Below, one piece after another: positions 1-6,296 of a stretch of 10,146 bases of DNA. Under the pieces are notes generated by a model, which was not told where the DNA came from, ran no database searches, and saw only the letters and a list, made by a program, of their open reading frames with translations. Numbering within the stretch: the stretch's first letter is position 1; the number at the start of each line of letters is the position of its first letter. Source of the stretch: an uncultured Bacilli bacterium (GTDB lineage Bacteria > Bacillota_I > Bacilli_A > RF39 > UBA660); NCBI GenBank assembly GCA_934101605.1, contig CAKORS010000034.1, forward strand, positions 1-10,146, read 5' to 3'. The translations under genes and the position numbers were made by a program.

Positions 1-491
1 AAATACTCATTTCTTATCTTTAAAAGCTTATTATATTCATTAAGTACTCTTAAATAATTAGGAAACAACTGACATACTGTAGTATTAATTAAATTTCTTC
101 TAACTATTGGTGATTTCTTTATTACATCTAAATCATCTGGAGAAAACATAATTATATTTAAATTTGAAATATAATCAGATACCTTTTTTATATCATTATT
201 GTTAATTTTTAAAGTCTTAACACCCTTATTAATTAAAAAATCTAATTTTTTATTTGTTCTATTAACTCTTATATCTCCAATAACTCTTGTAAAATCATAT
301 CCATTTTTCACTAAACTAAAATCATCAATATTTCTAGAAGGTTTAGATAAAGCTAACACATAAATACTTTCCAAAATACTAGTTTTTCCTTGTGCATTTT
401 TTCCAATAAAAATATTAACATTTTTATCTAAAGAAATATCTAACTTTTCAATATTCCTAAAATTTCTAATTTTAATGTTTTTAATATACAT
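1..491 (-). CDS. recF: RecF recombination/replication-repair ATPase, 5' part (runs off the left edge)
   Basis: RecF is an SMC/ABC-like ATPase that binds gapped or ssDNA-dsDNA junctions in the cytoplasm and loads RecA with RecO and RecR. I translated about 163 residues from the ATG at 491-489. They open MYIKNIKIRNFRNIE, the usual RecF N-terminus, followed by a Walker A at residues 30-37 (GKNAQGKT) and the SIYVLALSKPSR segment. The family-typical MFSPDDLDVIKKSP stretch is at about residues 115-128, followed by VRRNLIN. The C-terminal half, with signature and Walker B motifs, lies outside the window. No good Shine-Dalgarno precedes the ATG. The gene is last in the dnaA-dnaN-comK-recF series but is separated from comK by a terminator, and a -10 box at 567-572 suggests independent transcription. 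The assignment is confident; only the start has limited support. Confidence 0.95.
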   Translation of the reverse strand, partial: MYIKNIKIRNFRNIEKLDISLDKNVNIFIGKNAQGKTSILESIYVLALSKPSRNIDDFSLVKNGYDFTRVIGDIRVNRTNKKLDFLINKGVKTLKINNNDIKKVSDYISNLNIIMFSPDDLDVIKKSPIVRRNLINTTVCQLFPNYLRVLNEYNKLLKIRNEY

Positions 492-566
492 ATTTAACTA
501 TAAATAAAAAATACGCCTCAAATTTGCATCAACTCCATAAACTAGTATACCTGTATTTATATATAC

Positions 567-572
567 ATTATA
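567..572 (-). promoter_or_regulatory. candidate recF promoter, -10 box TATAAT
   Basis: A perfect TATAAT lies on the minus strand about 75 bases upstream of the recF start. It is just downstream of the T-tract of the comK terminator. No convincing -35 is seen: the position 17 bases upstream falls in the T-run. The location makes sense because the preceding terminator would cut recF off from upstream transcription. In such AT-rich DNA a TATAAT can arise by chance, so confidence is modest. Confidence 0.4.
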
Positions 573-586
573 TCATAAAATGGCCT

Positions 587-615
587 AAAAAAAACGATTT
601 TTTAGTATAAATCGT
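587..615 (-). terminator. rho-independent terminator after comK
   Basis: Arms ACGATTT (594-600) and AAATCGT (609-615) form a 7-bp stem with an 8-nt loop. On the minus strand the stem is followed by eight T (plus-strand A run 587-594). The stem starts inside the end of comK and its loop includes the stop codon, so transcription of comK is expected to end here. A C followed by six T on the other side could give weak plus-strand activity as well. Confidence 0.75.
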
Positions 616-1063
616 CTTTTTTATTAAATTTTCTCTTCCTAAAAACTGATTCCAATTTAGTAGCTCTTAAAACTTGATTTTCAAAAGATAAAATAGGAAT
701 ATCAATTACTAATTCTTTATTATTTTTAAAATAAATTTTAGTATTATTTTCACACTTTTCATAGTGATCAATATTATTTAAAGATATCCATACATTACTC
801 TCCAAATTAGGAGACTTTGTTGGAAAAAATATAATATTTCTACTCTCTTCAACCAAAACTGGACTTTTGTAAATTGATCCTAACATATTTTTAGAACCAT
901 TTATTCTTCCTTCTAAACTACTACCAAAATACTCACAACTATGCTCCATAACACTATAAGGATTTAAATCAATATCATATTCATTATCTATCTCTAAAAT
1001 TTTAGAAGAATTATAAGATTTTGGAATAATTGCTAAAGTATCCTGATTTATTTCATAGTCCAT
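602..1063 (-). CDS. comK: ComK-family competence transcription factor
   Basis: This 153-residue protein resembles ComK, the DNA-binding master regulator of the late competence (DNA uptake) genes in Bacillus, which binds AT-boxes and activates transcription. Recognised family blocks are the N-terminal YEINQDTLAIIP, SCEYFGSSLEGR (42-53), a KSPVLVEESRNIIFFPT stretch (66-82), WISLNNI (92-98) and SFENQVLRATKLESV (126-140). The last matches the SFENQ block of Bacillus subtilis ComK. It is shorter than the B. subtilis protein (about 190 residues) and ends soon after the SFENQ block, so the C-terminal extension is missing. The start is fixed by a strong AAGGGAGG ribosome site at 1071-1078, 7 nt upstream. 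It lies between dnaN and recF with its own -10 box and terminator. The family call rests on motif recall; activity in competence is inferred. Confidence 0.85.
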   Translation of the reverse strand: MDYEINQDTLAIIPKSYNSSKILEIDNEYDIDLNPYSVMEHSCEYFGSSLEGRINGSKNMLGSIYKSPVLVEESRNIIFFPTKSPNLESNVWISLNNIDHYEKCENNTKIYFKNNKELVIDIPILSFENQVLRATKLESVFRKRKFNKKDDLY

Positions 1064-1070
1064 AATAATA

Positions 1071-1095
1071 CCTCCCTTCCGTAATAAAAATTACG
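1071..1095 (-). promoter_or_regulatory. comK leader: hairpin abutting a strong ribosome site
   Basis: The perfect inverted repeat CGTAAT-N4-ATTACG (1080-1095) forms a 6-bp stem with a 4-nt loop in the comK leader RNA. It ends one base before the Shine-Dalgarno (AAGGGAGG, 1071-1078), which is 7 nt from the ATG. Placed between the -10 box and the ribosome site, it could affect translation, mRNA stability or protein binding. It lacks a T-tract directly after the stem, so it does not look like a terminator. Any regulatory role is inference. Confidence 0.45.
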
Positions 1096-1101
1096 AGACG
1101 T

Positions 1102-1107
1102 ATTATA
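1102..1107 (-). promoter_or_regulatory. candidate comK promoter, -10 box TATAAT
   Basis: A perfect TATAAT on the minus strand lies about 40 bases upstream of the comK start, between the dnaN terminator and the leader hairpin. No good -35 hexamer is found 16-18 bases upstream, which would fit a promoter that needs an activator, but this is not proof. The gene needs a promoter here because dnaN ends in a terminator. Confidence 0.45.
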
Positions 1108-1161
1108 TTCACCCCAATAGTCGAAATTTATCTAATTTTGTAGAAAAAATCTAAAAAAATT

Positions 1162-1185
1162 AAAAAAAGCATGAAAAACATGCTT
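1162..1185 (-). terminator. rho-independent terminator after dnaN
   Basis: AAGCATG (1167-1173) and CATGCTT (1179-1185) form a perfect 7-bp stem with a 5-nt loop. On the minus strand the stem runs into a T-tract (plus-strand A run 1162-1168), with a further T-run shortly after. It starts 12 bases after the dnaN stop codon and closes the dnaA-dnaN transcription unit. Confidence 0.85.
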
Positions 1186-1196
1186 AAAATCATAAA

Positions 1197-2315
1197 TTAA
1201 TAAGTTCTAATAGGTAAAATTAAACAAACTAAATCGTCACTATCACTATTTTTAAGTAAAATAGGTTTTATTTCTCCAACAAAAGTTAATATAACATCAT
1301 CAGTTTCAATAGTTCTTAAAGCATCCATCATATATCTACTACTAAATGATATCTTAATATTTTCTGAACAATCAATGTTCATTTTTTCTTCAACTTTTCC
1401 TATCTCTAAAGATAAAGAAGTAATTTTCAACAAATTATTGTTAATTTCTAATGTAATTACATTATTTTCTCTATCATTATTCAAAATACTAGCTCTATCA
1501 ACCATATTATAAAAATCTCTTTTATTTAATTTAACATCAAATAATTTATCTTCAGGTATTAATTTCTTAGTATTAGGATAACTATCATTAATTAACCTTG
1601 ATTGAAATAATAAATTATTAAATTTGAACAATACTTTGTTATTAAATATATAAATATTAATATCACAATCATCTTCCTGAGGTAATATCTTTAATAATTC
1701 TCCCAAATTCTTACTAGGAATTACTATATCAGAAGGATTATTAACATTATTTGTTAAATTAAGCTTTTTTAAAGCAAGTCTATAACTATCAGTAGCACTA
1801 CATTCTAAAACATTATCATTTATTTTAAAATTACATCCAGTTAATACAGCTCTTGCTTCATCACTTGATGCTGCATAATTAATTTGATAAATAATATTTT
1901 TAAAATCTTTATTTTTAACAGTAATATAATCATTAGATAAATTAAGATCAATATTTGGATATTCCTTAGAATCAATACCATTTAAATTAAATTCACTATT
2001 ATCTGTATAAATTAAAATCTTATGATCATCAACAATTTCTATATTTATAAATTCAGAATCAAGTTTTCTAATAATATCTAATATATATTTACCCTTAATA
2101 ACTATTGATCCACTACTACTAATTTCTTCTACATCATCTTTTGTTATTACTTCATTAATTGTAATATCATTATCACTTGCAGTTAATACAAGTCTTTCTT
2201 TAGATAAATCAAATTTAATTCCAGATAATATAGGAATTATATTTTTAGAGCTAATAGCTTTAGAAACATTATTTAATGCTTCAAATAAAACATTCTTTTT
2301 AATTTTTAATTTCAT
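1197..2315 (-). CDS. dnaN: DNA polymerase III beta subunit (sliding clamp)
   Basis: The beta clamp is a dimeric ring that tethers DNA polymerase III to DNA at the fork and serves as a docking platform for replication and repair proteins. The 372-residue protein begins MKLKIKKNVLFEALNNVSKAISSKNIIPILSGI, the canonical clamp N-terminus. It carries family blocks such as YAASSDEARAVLTGCNF followed by ATDSYRLALKK at the second domain, and ends with LILPIRTY, the usual clamp C-terminus. Length is normal (about 370-380). The frame is open for six more codons to an ATG at 2333, but no ribosome site precedes it. The ATG at 2315 has a GACGG element just upstream and gives the standard N-terminus, so I prefer it. 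It lies 140 bases downstream of dnaA, probably cotranscribed, with a terminator directly after. Confidence 0.97.
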   Translation of the reverse strand: MKLKIKKNVLFEALNNVSKAISSKNIIPILSGIKFDLSKERLVLTASDNDITINEVITKDDVEEISSSGSIVIKGKYILDIIRKLDSEFINIEIVDDHKILIYTDNSEFNLNGIDSKEYPNIDLNLSNDYITVKNKDFKNIIYQINYAASSDEARAVLTGCNFKINDNVLECSATDSYRLALKKLNLTNNVNNPSDIVIPSKNLGELLKILPQEDDCDINIYIFNNKVLFKFNNLLFQSRLINDSYPNTKKLIPEDKLFDVKLNKRDFYNMVDRASILNNDRENNVITLEINNNLLKITSLSLEIGKVEEKMNIDCSENIKISFSSRYMMDALRTIETDDVILTFVGEIKPILLKNSDSDDLVCLILPIRTY

Positions 2316-2334
2316 ATTATTACCGTCTTTCATT

Positions 2335-2452
2335 TATTAATTATTATTTTTTTATTATTATAGATGTTAATAATGTTAATATCTATTTTTACCCTTTAAA
2401 ATCAACAATTTTTATTAAAAATTTGTGTTAATTATTTTTAACAATTTTAACA
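2335..2452 (-). other. dnaA-dnaN intergenic origin half: DnaA-box-like 9-mers and TAA-triplet tract
   Basis: This gap holds a cluster of 9-mers around a TTAACA core. TTATTAACA is on the minus strand at 2365-2373, directly abutted by ATATTAACA at 2374-2382. TAATTAACA is at 2426-2434 (minus strand), and TTTTTAACA (2435-2443) and ATTTTAACA (2444-2452) are on the plus strand. Read in the dnaA direction, the cluster is followed by a pure A/T stretch rich in TAA triplets (2335-2362) just before dnaN. In Bacillus subtilis the unwinding element and DnaA-trio lie in this same gap, after DnaA boxes. The layout is similar, but these 9-mers differ from consensus TTATCCACA and no GC cluster is evident, so the origin call is inference. 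Confidence 0.55.
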
Positions 2453-2455
2453 TTT

Positions 2456-3826
2456 CTATGTTAATTGTTTTTCTATTTCATTTATAGCCTTCTTTAAATC
2501 ATCATTTGATTTCATTTCTTGTTCAATTTTATTACAACTATGAATAACAGTAGCATGATTTTTACCACCAAATTCAAGCCCTATTCTTTGTAATGTCTCA
2601 TCAGTAAGCTTTTTACACAAATACATAGCAACTTGTCTAGGTATTGCAAGATTTGGTGTTCTTTTTTTAGATTTTATATCTTCAAAGGAGATTTTATAGA
2701 AATTTGCTACTCCTTTTTGAATTCTTCTAATGTTATTTTGATCTGTAGAAACTTGTTTTTTAGTAAAATCTTTTAAAGCTTCAATAGCAAACTCTAAAGT
2801 AATATTACTAACTCCCATAATAGCGGAATAAGCAAATAATCTATTAATTGATCCTTCTAATTGTCTAACATCATTTCCAACGTTAGATGCTATATAATTA
2901 ATAATATCATCATCTAACTTGATATCTTCACCCTTAATTTTCTTTCTTATAATTGCACATTTAAGTTTAAAATCAGGTGGAGAAATATCAACTTGCAATC
3001 CCCAACAAAATCTTGTTCTAAGTCTATCCTCTAATACTTTTAAATCCTCAGGAGATCTATCACTAGAGACAATAATTTGTTTACTATCGTTATATAAATT
3101 ATTAAACGTATGAAAAAACTCTTGTTGAGATGCAGTAGCACCACTTAAAAATTGAATATCATCAATAATTAAAACATCAATATTTCTATACTTATCCTTA
3201 AAAAATTCAACATAATCTAAATTATTATCTTTATTATTTTTTCTAGATAATCCAATAAAATCTTCAACAAATTGATCACAAGTAACATATAAAACCTTTA
3301 AATTAGACTTATTTTCAATATAATTACCAACTGCATGCATAAGATGCGTCTTACCAAGTCCACTATTACCATATATAAATAAAGGATTATACATTTTACC
3401 AGGATTTTCTGCAACAGCTAAAGCAGCAGCTTGAGCAAATTTATTAGATTCTCCTACTACAAAATTTTCAAAAGTATAATTTTTATTCAAATTAGAGTTA
3501 AAATCCTCTAATTTTTCATCTTCAATAACATTTTCAATTTTTCTATCTTCATTTTCTTTTAATATATCGTTCAAATTATCTTTTAAAATATAAATAATAT
3601 CATTAACAACAATATTACTATGTTTATTAAAACTTTCTAATATAAGATTTTTATAGTTTAAATCTATGTGATTTTTATAAAATAACATAGGAATAACAAG
3701 TCTTAAACTATTATCTTTTATGTCAATAACACTAATATTTTTAAACCAGGTATCAAATGATAAAGAATCTATAACATTATTAATATCATTTAATGTTTGT
3801 TGCCAAATATTATCAATATTATACAT
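2456..3826 (-). CDS. dnaA: chromosomal replication initiator protein DnaA
   Basis: DnaA is the AAA+ initiator that binds DnaA boxes, assembles on ATP binding, melts the origin and helps load the helicase. The 456-residue protein is full length. Domain I starts with IWQQTLNDI and has the SFDTWFKNI segment. A short acidic linker covers roughly 85-115. The AAA+ core starts near YTFENFVVGESNKFA (117-131), with Walker A GNSGLGKT (153-160), Walker B LIIDD (219-223) and the arginine-rich LEDRLRTRF segment (265-273). Domain IV contains the helix-turn-helix and the signature GGKNHATVIHSCNKI (420-434). The ATG at 3826 is preceded by a GGGGAAGTGG ribosome-site region (3832-3841). Candidate DnaA boxes lie on both flanks, which would allow autoregulation as in other bacteria. 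No terminator follows, consistent with cotranscription with dnaN. Confidence 0.98.
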   Translation of the reverse strand: MYNIDNIWQQTLNDINNVIDSLSFDTWFKNISVIDIKDNSLRLVIPMLFYKNHIDLNYKNLILESFNKHSNIVVNDIIYILKDNLNDILKENEDRKIENVIEDEKLEDFNSNLNKNYTFENFVVGESNKFAQAAALAVAENPGKMYNPLFIYGNSGLGKTHLMHAVGNYIENKSNLKVLYVTCDQFVEDFIGLSRKNNKDNNLDYVEFFKDKYRNIDVLIIDDIQFLSGATASQQEFFHTFNNLYNDSKQIIVSSDRSPEDLKVLEDRLRTRFCWGLQVDISPPDFKLKCAIIRKKIKGEDIKLDDDIINYIASNVGNDVRQLEGSINRLFAYSAIMGVSNITLEFAIEALKDFTKKQVSTDQNNIRRIQKGVANFYKISFEDIKSKKRTPNLAIPRQVAMYLCKKLTDETLQRIGLEFGGKNHATVIHSCNKIEQEMKSNDDLKKAINEIEKQLT

Positions 3827-3867
3827 TCATACCACTTCCCCACAAAGTATTTTTTAACTACACCTTA

Positions 3868-3896
3868 ATTGTAATACATTTTAAAATAAATTTAAA
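3868..3896 (-). promoter_or_regulatory. dnaA: candidate dnaA promoter
   Basis: On the minus strand a TACAAT -10-like hexamer (3868-3873) stands 17 bases from a TTTAAA hexamer (3891-3896), about 42 bases upstream of the dnaA start. Both boxes are imperfect and the surrounding sequence is nearly all A and T, so the match is weak. DnaA-box-like 9-mers start about 25 bases upstream, where bound DnaA could influence it. Confidence 0.3.
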
Positions 3897-3918
3897 TAAA
3901 AACTTTTATTACACCGAC

Positions 3919-4140
3919 TTATTAACAAAGTTATCAACAATAAAATCCTTTGTTTATATATGATAAATGAGATTTGAACAAATTTCAACAAATTTTAATT
4001 AACAATCTTAACATTTGTTAATTATAACATTGTTAAAAATGTGAATTTTGTCGAAAAATAGAAATAACTCGGTATAAATGTATTATTTATAAGGAAAAAA
4101 CAAAAATTGTTATTAACACTATATAAACAATAAATTAACA
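3919..4140. other. oriC half upstream of dnaA: cluster of TTAACA-core DnaA-box-like sites
   Basis: The 367-base gene-free stretch 3827-4193 contains no open frame of note. It is packed with TTAACA-core repeats on both strands. The best are TTATTAACA (3919-3927), TTATCAACA (3931-3939, one mismatch from consensus TTATCCACA) and TTATTAACA (4110-4118). Between them are related cores: TGAACA (3975-3980), TCAACA (3985-3990), TTAACA (3999-4004 and 4008-4013), and on the other strand TGTTAA (4016-4021 and 4031-4036), with TTAACA again at 4135-4140. A perfect 10-bp inverted repeat sits at 3996-4024. With dnaA next door this is the expected place for the DnaA-binding half of oriC. Function is inferred from position and repeats; exact box assignments are tentative. 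Confidence 0.7.
3996..4024. repeat. perfect inverted repeat inside oriC
   Basis: TAATTAACAA (3996-4005) and TTGTTAATTA (4015-4024) are perfect 10-base inverted arms around a 9-base spacer that itself contains another TTAACA core. The arm core TAATTAACA recurs in the dnaA-dnaN gap at 2426-2434. Two facing DnaA-box-like sites, or a binding site for another dimeric origin protein, are both possible. Confidence 0.6.
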
Positions 4141-4143
4141 AAC

Positions 4144-4174
4144 AAAAAAACTCATTCACAAATAAATGAGTTTT
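4144..4174 (-). terminator. rho-independent terminator closing the AAA+ operon
   Basis: AAAACTCATT (4147-4156) and AATGAGTTTT (4165-4174) form a perfect 10-bp stem with an 8-nt loop. On the minus strand it is followed by seven T (plus-strand A run 4144-4150). It lies 20 bases after the stop codon of the AAA+ gene and separates that operon from oriC and dnaA. The other side has only four T, so plus-strand activity would be weak. Confidence 0.85.
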
Positions 4175-4193
4175 ACACCAACTAAATAAAATA

Positions 4194-5684
4194 TTATGAT
4201 GCTGAAATAGTCTTATCTTTTCCCCACTCTCTTATCCTATTAATAGCATCAGGATTAGATTTAGATACAGGAATAACCAAAGATAACTTATTTATCAAAA
4301 GTTCTTCAGTAAGATTAATATTATCAGAAACTAAACTATAAGCAATATCTCTTAAAGAAGATTCAATATCAGCTCCACTAAATCCTTCTGTAATAGTAAT
4401 TAATTTTTCCATTAAAGTATCATTAATACTAATATTTAAATACTTAGCTAGATAAAAACTAAGAATCTCTTTTCTTTCATTATTATTAGGTAAATCAACA
4501 AAGAACATCTCATCAAATCTACCCTTTCTTAAAAGTTCTGGTGGTAAAGAATTTATATCATTAGCAGTTGCTACAACAAAAACTTCCTTTTTACATTCTT
4601 GTAACCAAAATAAGAACTGTCCTATCATACGTGTAGTAACACCAGAATCTCCCTTAGTACCAGATAAACCCTTTTCTATTTCATCAATCCATAAAACACA
4701 AGGAGATACCCTTTCTGCTGTTTCTAAAGCTTCTTTAAGCTGTCTTTCACTTTGTCCTACGTATTGTCCTTGAACTGTTGCAAAATCAAGCAAATATAAA
4801 GGTAACTGCCATCTTGCTGCTACTGCTTTAGCTGCTAAACTTTTTCCACATCCAGGAACACCAACCATTAAAATACCACGAGGAGGTTTTATTCCTCTTT
4901 TCTTCATTTCAGCCTTTTTAGTAGGAGATTGTAACTTTTTCTTTTCATCTAACCATCTTTTTAAGTTATTTAATCCAGCAAAAGAAATATCTTCTGAAAT
5001 TTCTATTTTCTCTAGTCCATTTATATTAGAAAATAATTGATCTTTAGCAAATTTTAAATCAATTAAATCTTGCTTTGTTATATTACCCTTAGCAATAAGA
5101 GCAGAAATAACATTTTTAGTCTCCACTAAAGAAATTCCAAGTAATACAACAGAAGCAGTTTTATAATCATCATCATCCCACTCTATAGTAAGATTATTTT
5201 TATATTGATTTATATAAGAATAAATAAAATTATATAATTCCTCTTCATTAGGTAAATCTAACTCTAAAGAAATACCCATTCTTTGAAGATTTTGATACAC
5301 ATTAGAATCATTTATAACAACAATAGCACAGTTTTTCTCCTCAGCATTAGAAACAATATCACATAAATATCTTGTATTAATATTTTCATTTTCAATATCT
5401 GGAAAATCAGTTAATACATAAGTTTTATTTTCCTTAAGTTTAATTTCATTTCCAATATAATCTAATATTCCAATTAAACTCTTTTCATCAGTTATTTTCT
5501 CATTAGTTTTAATATTAAATAAACCCTTACTCATTGAATATACATCAATATCTAAATTACACTCTAAACTAAGTTCTTTTATTAACTCAAGTCCCCTACT
5601 TTTTTCAATTGTATTAAATGATATAAATGGTATTCTAGCTAATAAATAAAGCTTCATAGTTTCTTTAGTTTCATTATAATTCAT
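4194..5684 (-). CDS. Ycf46-like AAA+ ATPase
   Basis: This 496-residue cytosolic protein is an AAA+ ATPase, a class that uses ATP to remodel or unfold protein partners. The C-terminal half is a complete module: FAGLNNLKRWLDEKK (235-249), Walker A GVPGCGKS (275-282), pore-loop region GQYVGQSERQ (306-315), Walker B CVLWIDEIE (329-337), sensor 1 in VVATAND (370-376), arginine-finger region LLRKGRFDE (384-392) and sensor 2 EGFSGADI (433-440). The N-terminal half (about 15-210) lacks Walker motifs but has the TDFPD (92-96) and LELDLPNEEEL (140-150) segments typical of the inactive first half of Ycf46-type proteins. There is no zinc-protease HEXXH motif, so it is not FtsH. The ATG has an AAAGGAGA ribosome site (5691-5698) about 6 nt upstream. 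It is the last gene of a four-gene operon, whose membrane protein or small proteins may be its substrate or adaptors. Confidence 0.9.
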   Translation of the reverse strand: MNYNETKETMKLYLLARIPFISFNTIEKSRGLELIKELSLECNLDIDVYSMSKGLFNIKTNEKITDEKSLIGILDYIGNEIKLKENKTYVLTDFPDIENENINTRYLCDIVSNAEEKNCAIVVINDSNVYQNLQRMGISLELDLPNEEELYNFIYSYINQYKNNLTIEWDDDDYKTASVVLLGISLVETKNVISALIAKGNITKQDLIDLKFAKDQLFSNINGLEKIEISEDISFAGLNNLKRWLDEKKKLQSPTKKAEMKKRGIKPPRGILMVGVPGCGKSLAAKAVAARWQLPLYLLDFATVQGQYVGQSERQLKEALETAERVSPCVLWIDEIEKGLSGTKGDSGVTTRMIGQFLFWLQECKKEVFVVATANDINSLPPELLRKGRFDEMFFVDLPNNNERKEILSFYLAKYLNISINDTLMEKLITITEGFSGADIESSLRDIAYSLVSDNINLTEELLINKLSLVIPVSKSNPDAINRIREWGKDKTISAS

Positions 5685-5702
5685 AATTTTTCTCCTTTTA
5701 TT

Positions 5703-6122
5703 CTATTTATAAGATTTAATTAAATTAATTAATACATCATTAGATAAACTATTACTTATCTCTAACAAATTATTAATAACATCTTCTTTTCTTTTATCTA
5801 TAATAACATTAATATTATTTTTCTCATCAACAGGTAAAATACTAAATTTACTAAATTCCTTTAAATAATTTATTTCCTTCATAAATTCAATTAAATCTAA
5901 ATTAAACTCTTCTACTGACTGAGATTTATAAATACTCTCACTTATCTTAAAAATATCTTTATCTAATCTAGCATTTATAAAAATTTTAATTCTATCAATA
6001 AATCTTCCTAAAATATTACCATTAAAATCTCTACTAGCATCTTCTATTTTATTAAATATATTTTCATCCCTTGGTTTATTAATTAAATTATCAAAAACTT
6101 CTACTAACTCAAAATAAGTCAT
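5703..6122 (-). CDS. uncharacterised 139-residue helical protein of the AAA+ operon
   Basis: I do not recognise this family. The protein is 139 residues, hydrophilic, without signal peptide or membrane segment. It appears mostly alpha-helical, with alternating hydrophobic and charged residues (for example EVFDNLINKPRDENIFNKIE near the start and VINNLLEISNSLSNDVLINL near the end). Its ATG overlaps the stop of the preceding 57-codon gene by one base (TAATG), and a GGGTGG ribosome site lies inside that gene about 10 bases upstream. The AAA+ gene begins 18 bases after its stop. Such tight coupling suggests a subunit or adaptor acting with its neighbours. The reading frame is secure; the role is unknown. 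Confidence 0.85.
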   Translation of the reverse strand: MTYFELVEVFDNLINKPRDENIFNKIEDASRDFNGNILGRFIDRIKIFINARLDKDIFKISESIYKSQSVEEFNLDLIEFMKEINYLKEFSKFSILPVDEKNNINVIIDKRKEDVINNLLEISNSLSNDVLINLIKSYK

Positions 6123-6295
6123 TACTTTCTAACCACCCTTTTTAATAATTGATAAGGAGGAACTAAATCCCAATCTGGTAATTTTTGAATATATTTATCA
6201 TCAATTAATTTCTCTTCCTTTTTTAAATCATTCTTTTCTTCATAATTTTTATCAGAAGAATCATTTAATATAGTTATAGAATCATTATTATTCAT
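6122..6295 (-). CDS. 57-residue small protein with Trp/Pro-rich C-terminal motif
   Basis: The translation is MNNNDSITIL..., a polar, acidic, probably disordered N-terminal 35 residues, ending in LPDWDLVPPYQLLKRVVRK (39-57). The last part is a compact hydrophobic-aromatic-proline motif followed by a basic tail, looking like a docking peptide. Evidence that it is real: a very strong GGGAGGAGA ribosome site in the last codons of the upstream gene, an ATG one base after that gene's TAG stop, and a one-base overlap (TAATG) with the next gene. It fills what would otherwise be an unexplained 170-base gap in a tight operon. It has no signal peptide or transmembrane helix. I cannot name a family; an adaptor peptide linking operon products is a guess. 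Confidence 0.85.
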   Translation of the reverse strand: MNNNDSITILNDSSDKNYEEKNDLKKEEKLIDDKYIQKLPDWDLVPPYQLLKRVVRK

Positions 6296-6296
6296 A

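Noticed and set aside
500..540. Tiny leader frame (ATG CAA ATT TGA) and weak AUGC/GCGU hairpin upstream of recF
   Set aside because: A three-codon frame and a 4-bp stem with a G-U pair are expected by chance; no ribosome site or regulatory context supports them.
2919..3113. A 64-codon open frame on the plus strand inside dnaA
   Set aside because: It is antisense to a highly conserved dnaA segment, has no ribosome site or recognisable motif, and is explained by AT-rich codon usage.
4194..5684. FtsH-type membrane protease
   Set aside because: The AAA+ module is similar, but there are no N-terminal membrane helices and no HEXXH zinc-binding protease domain.
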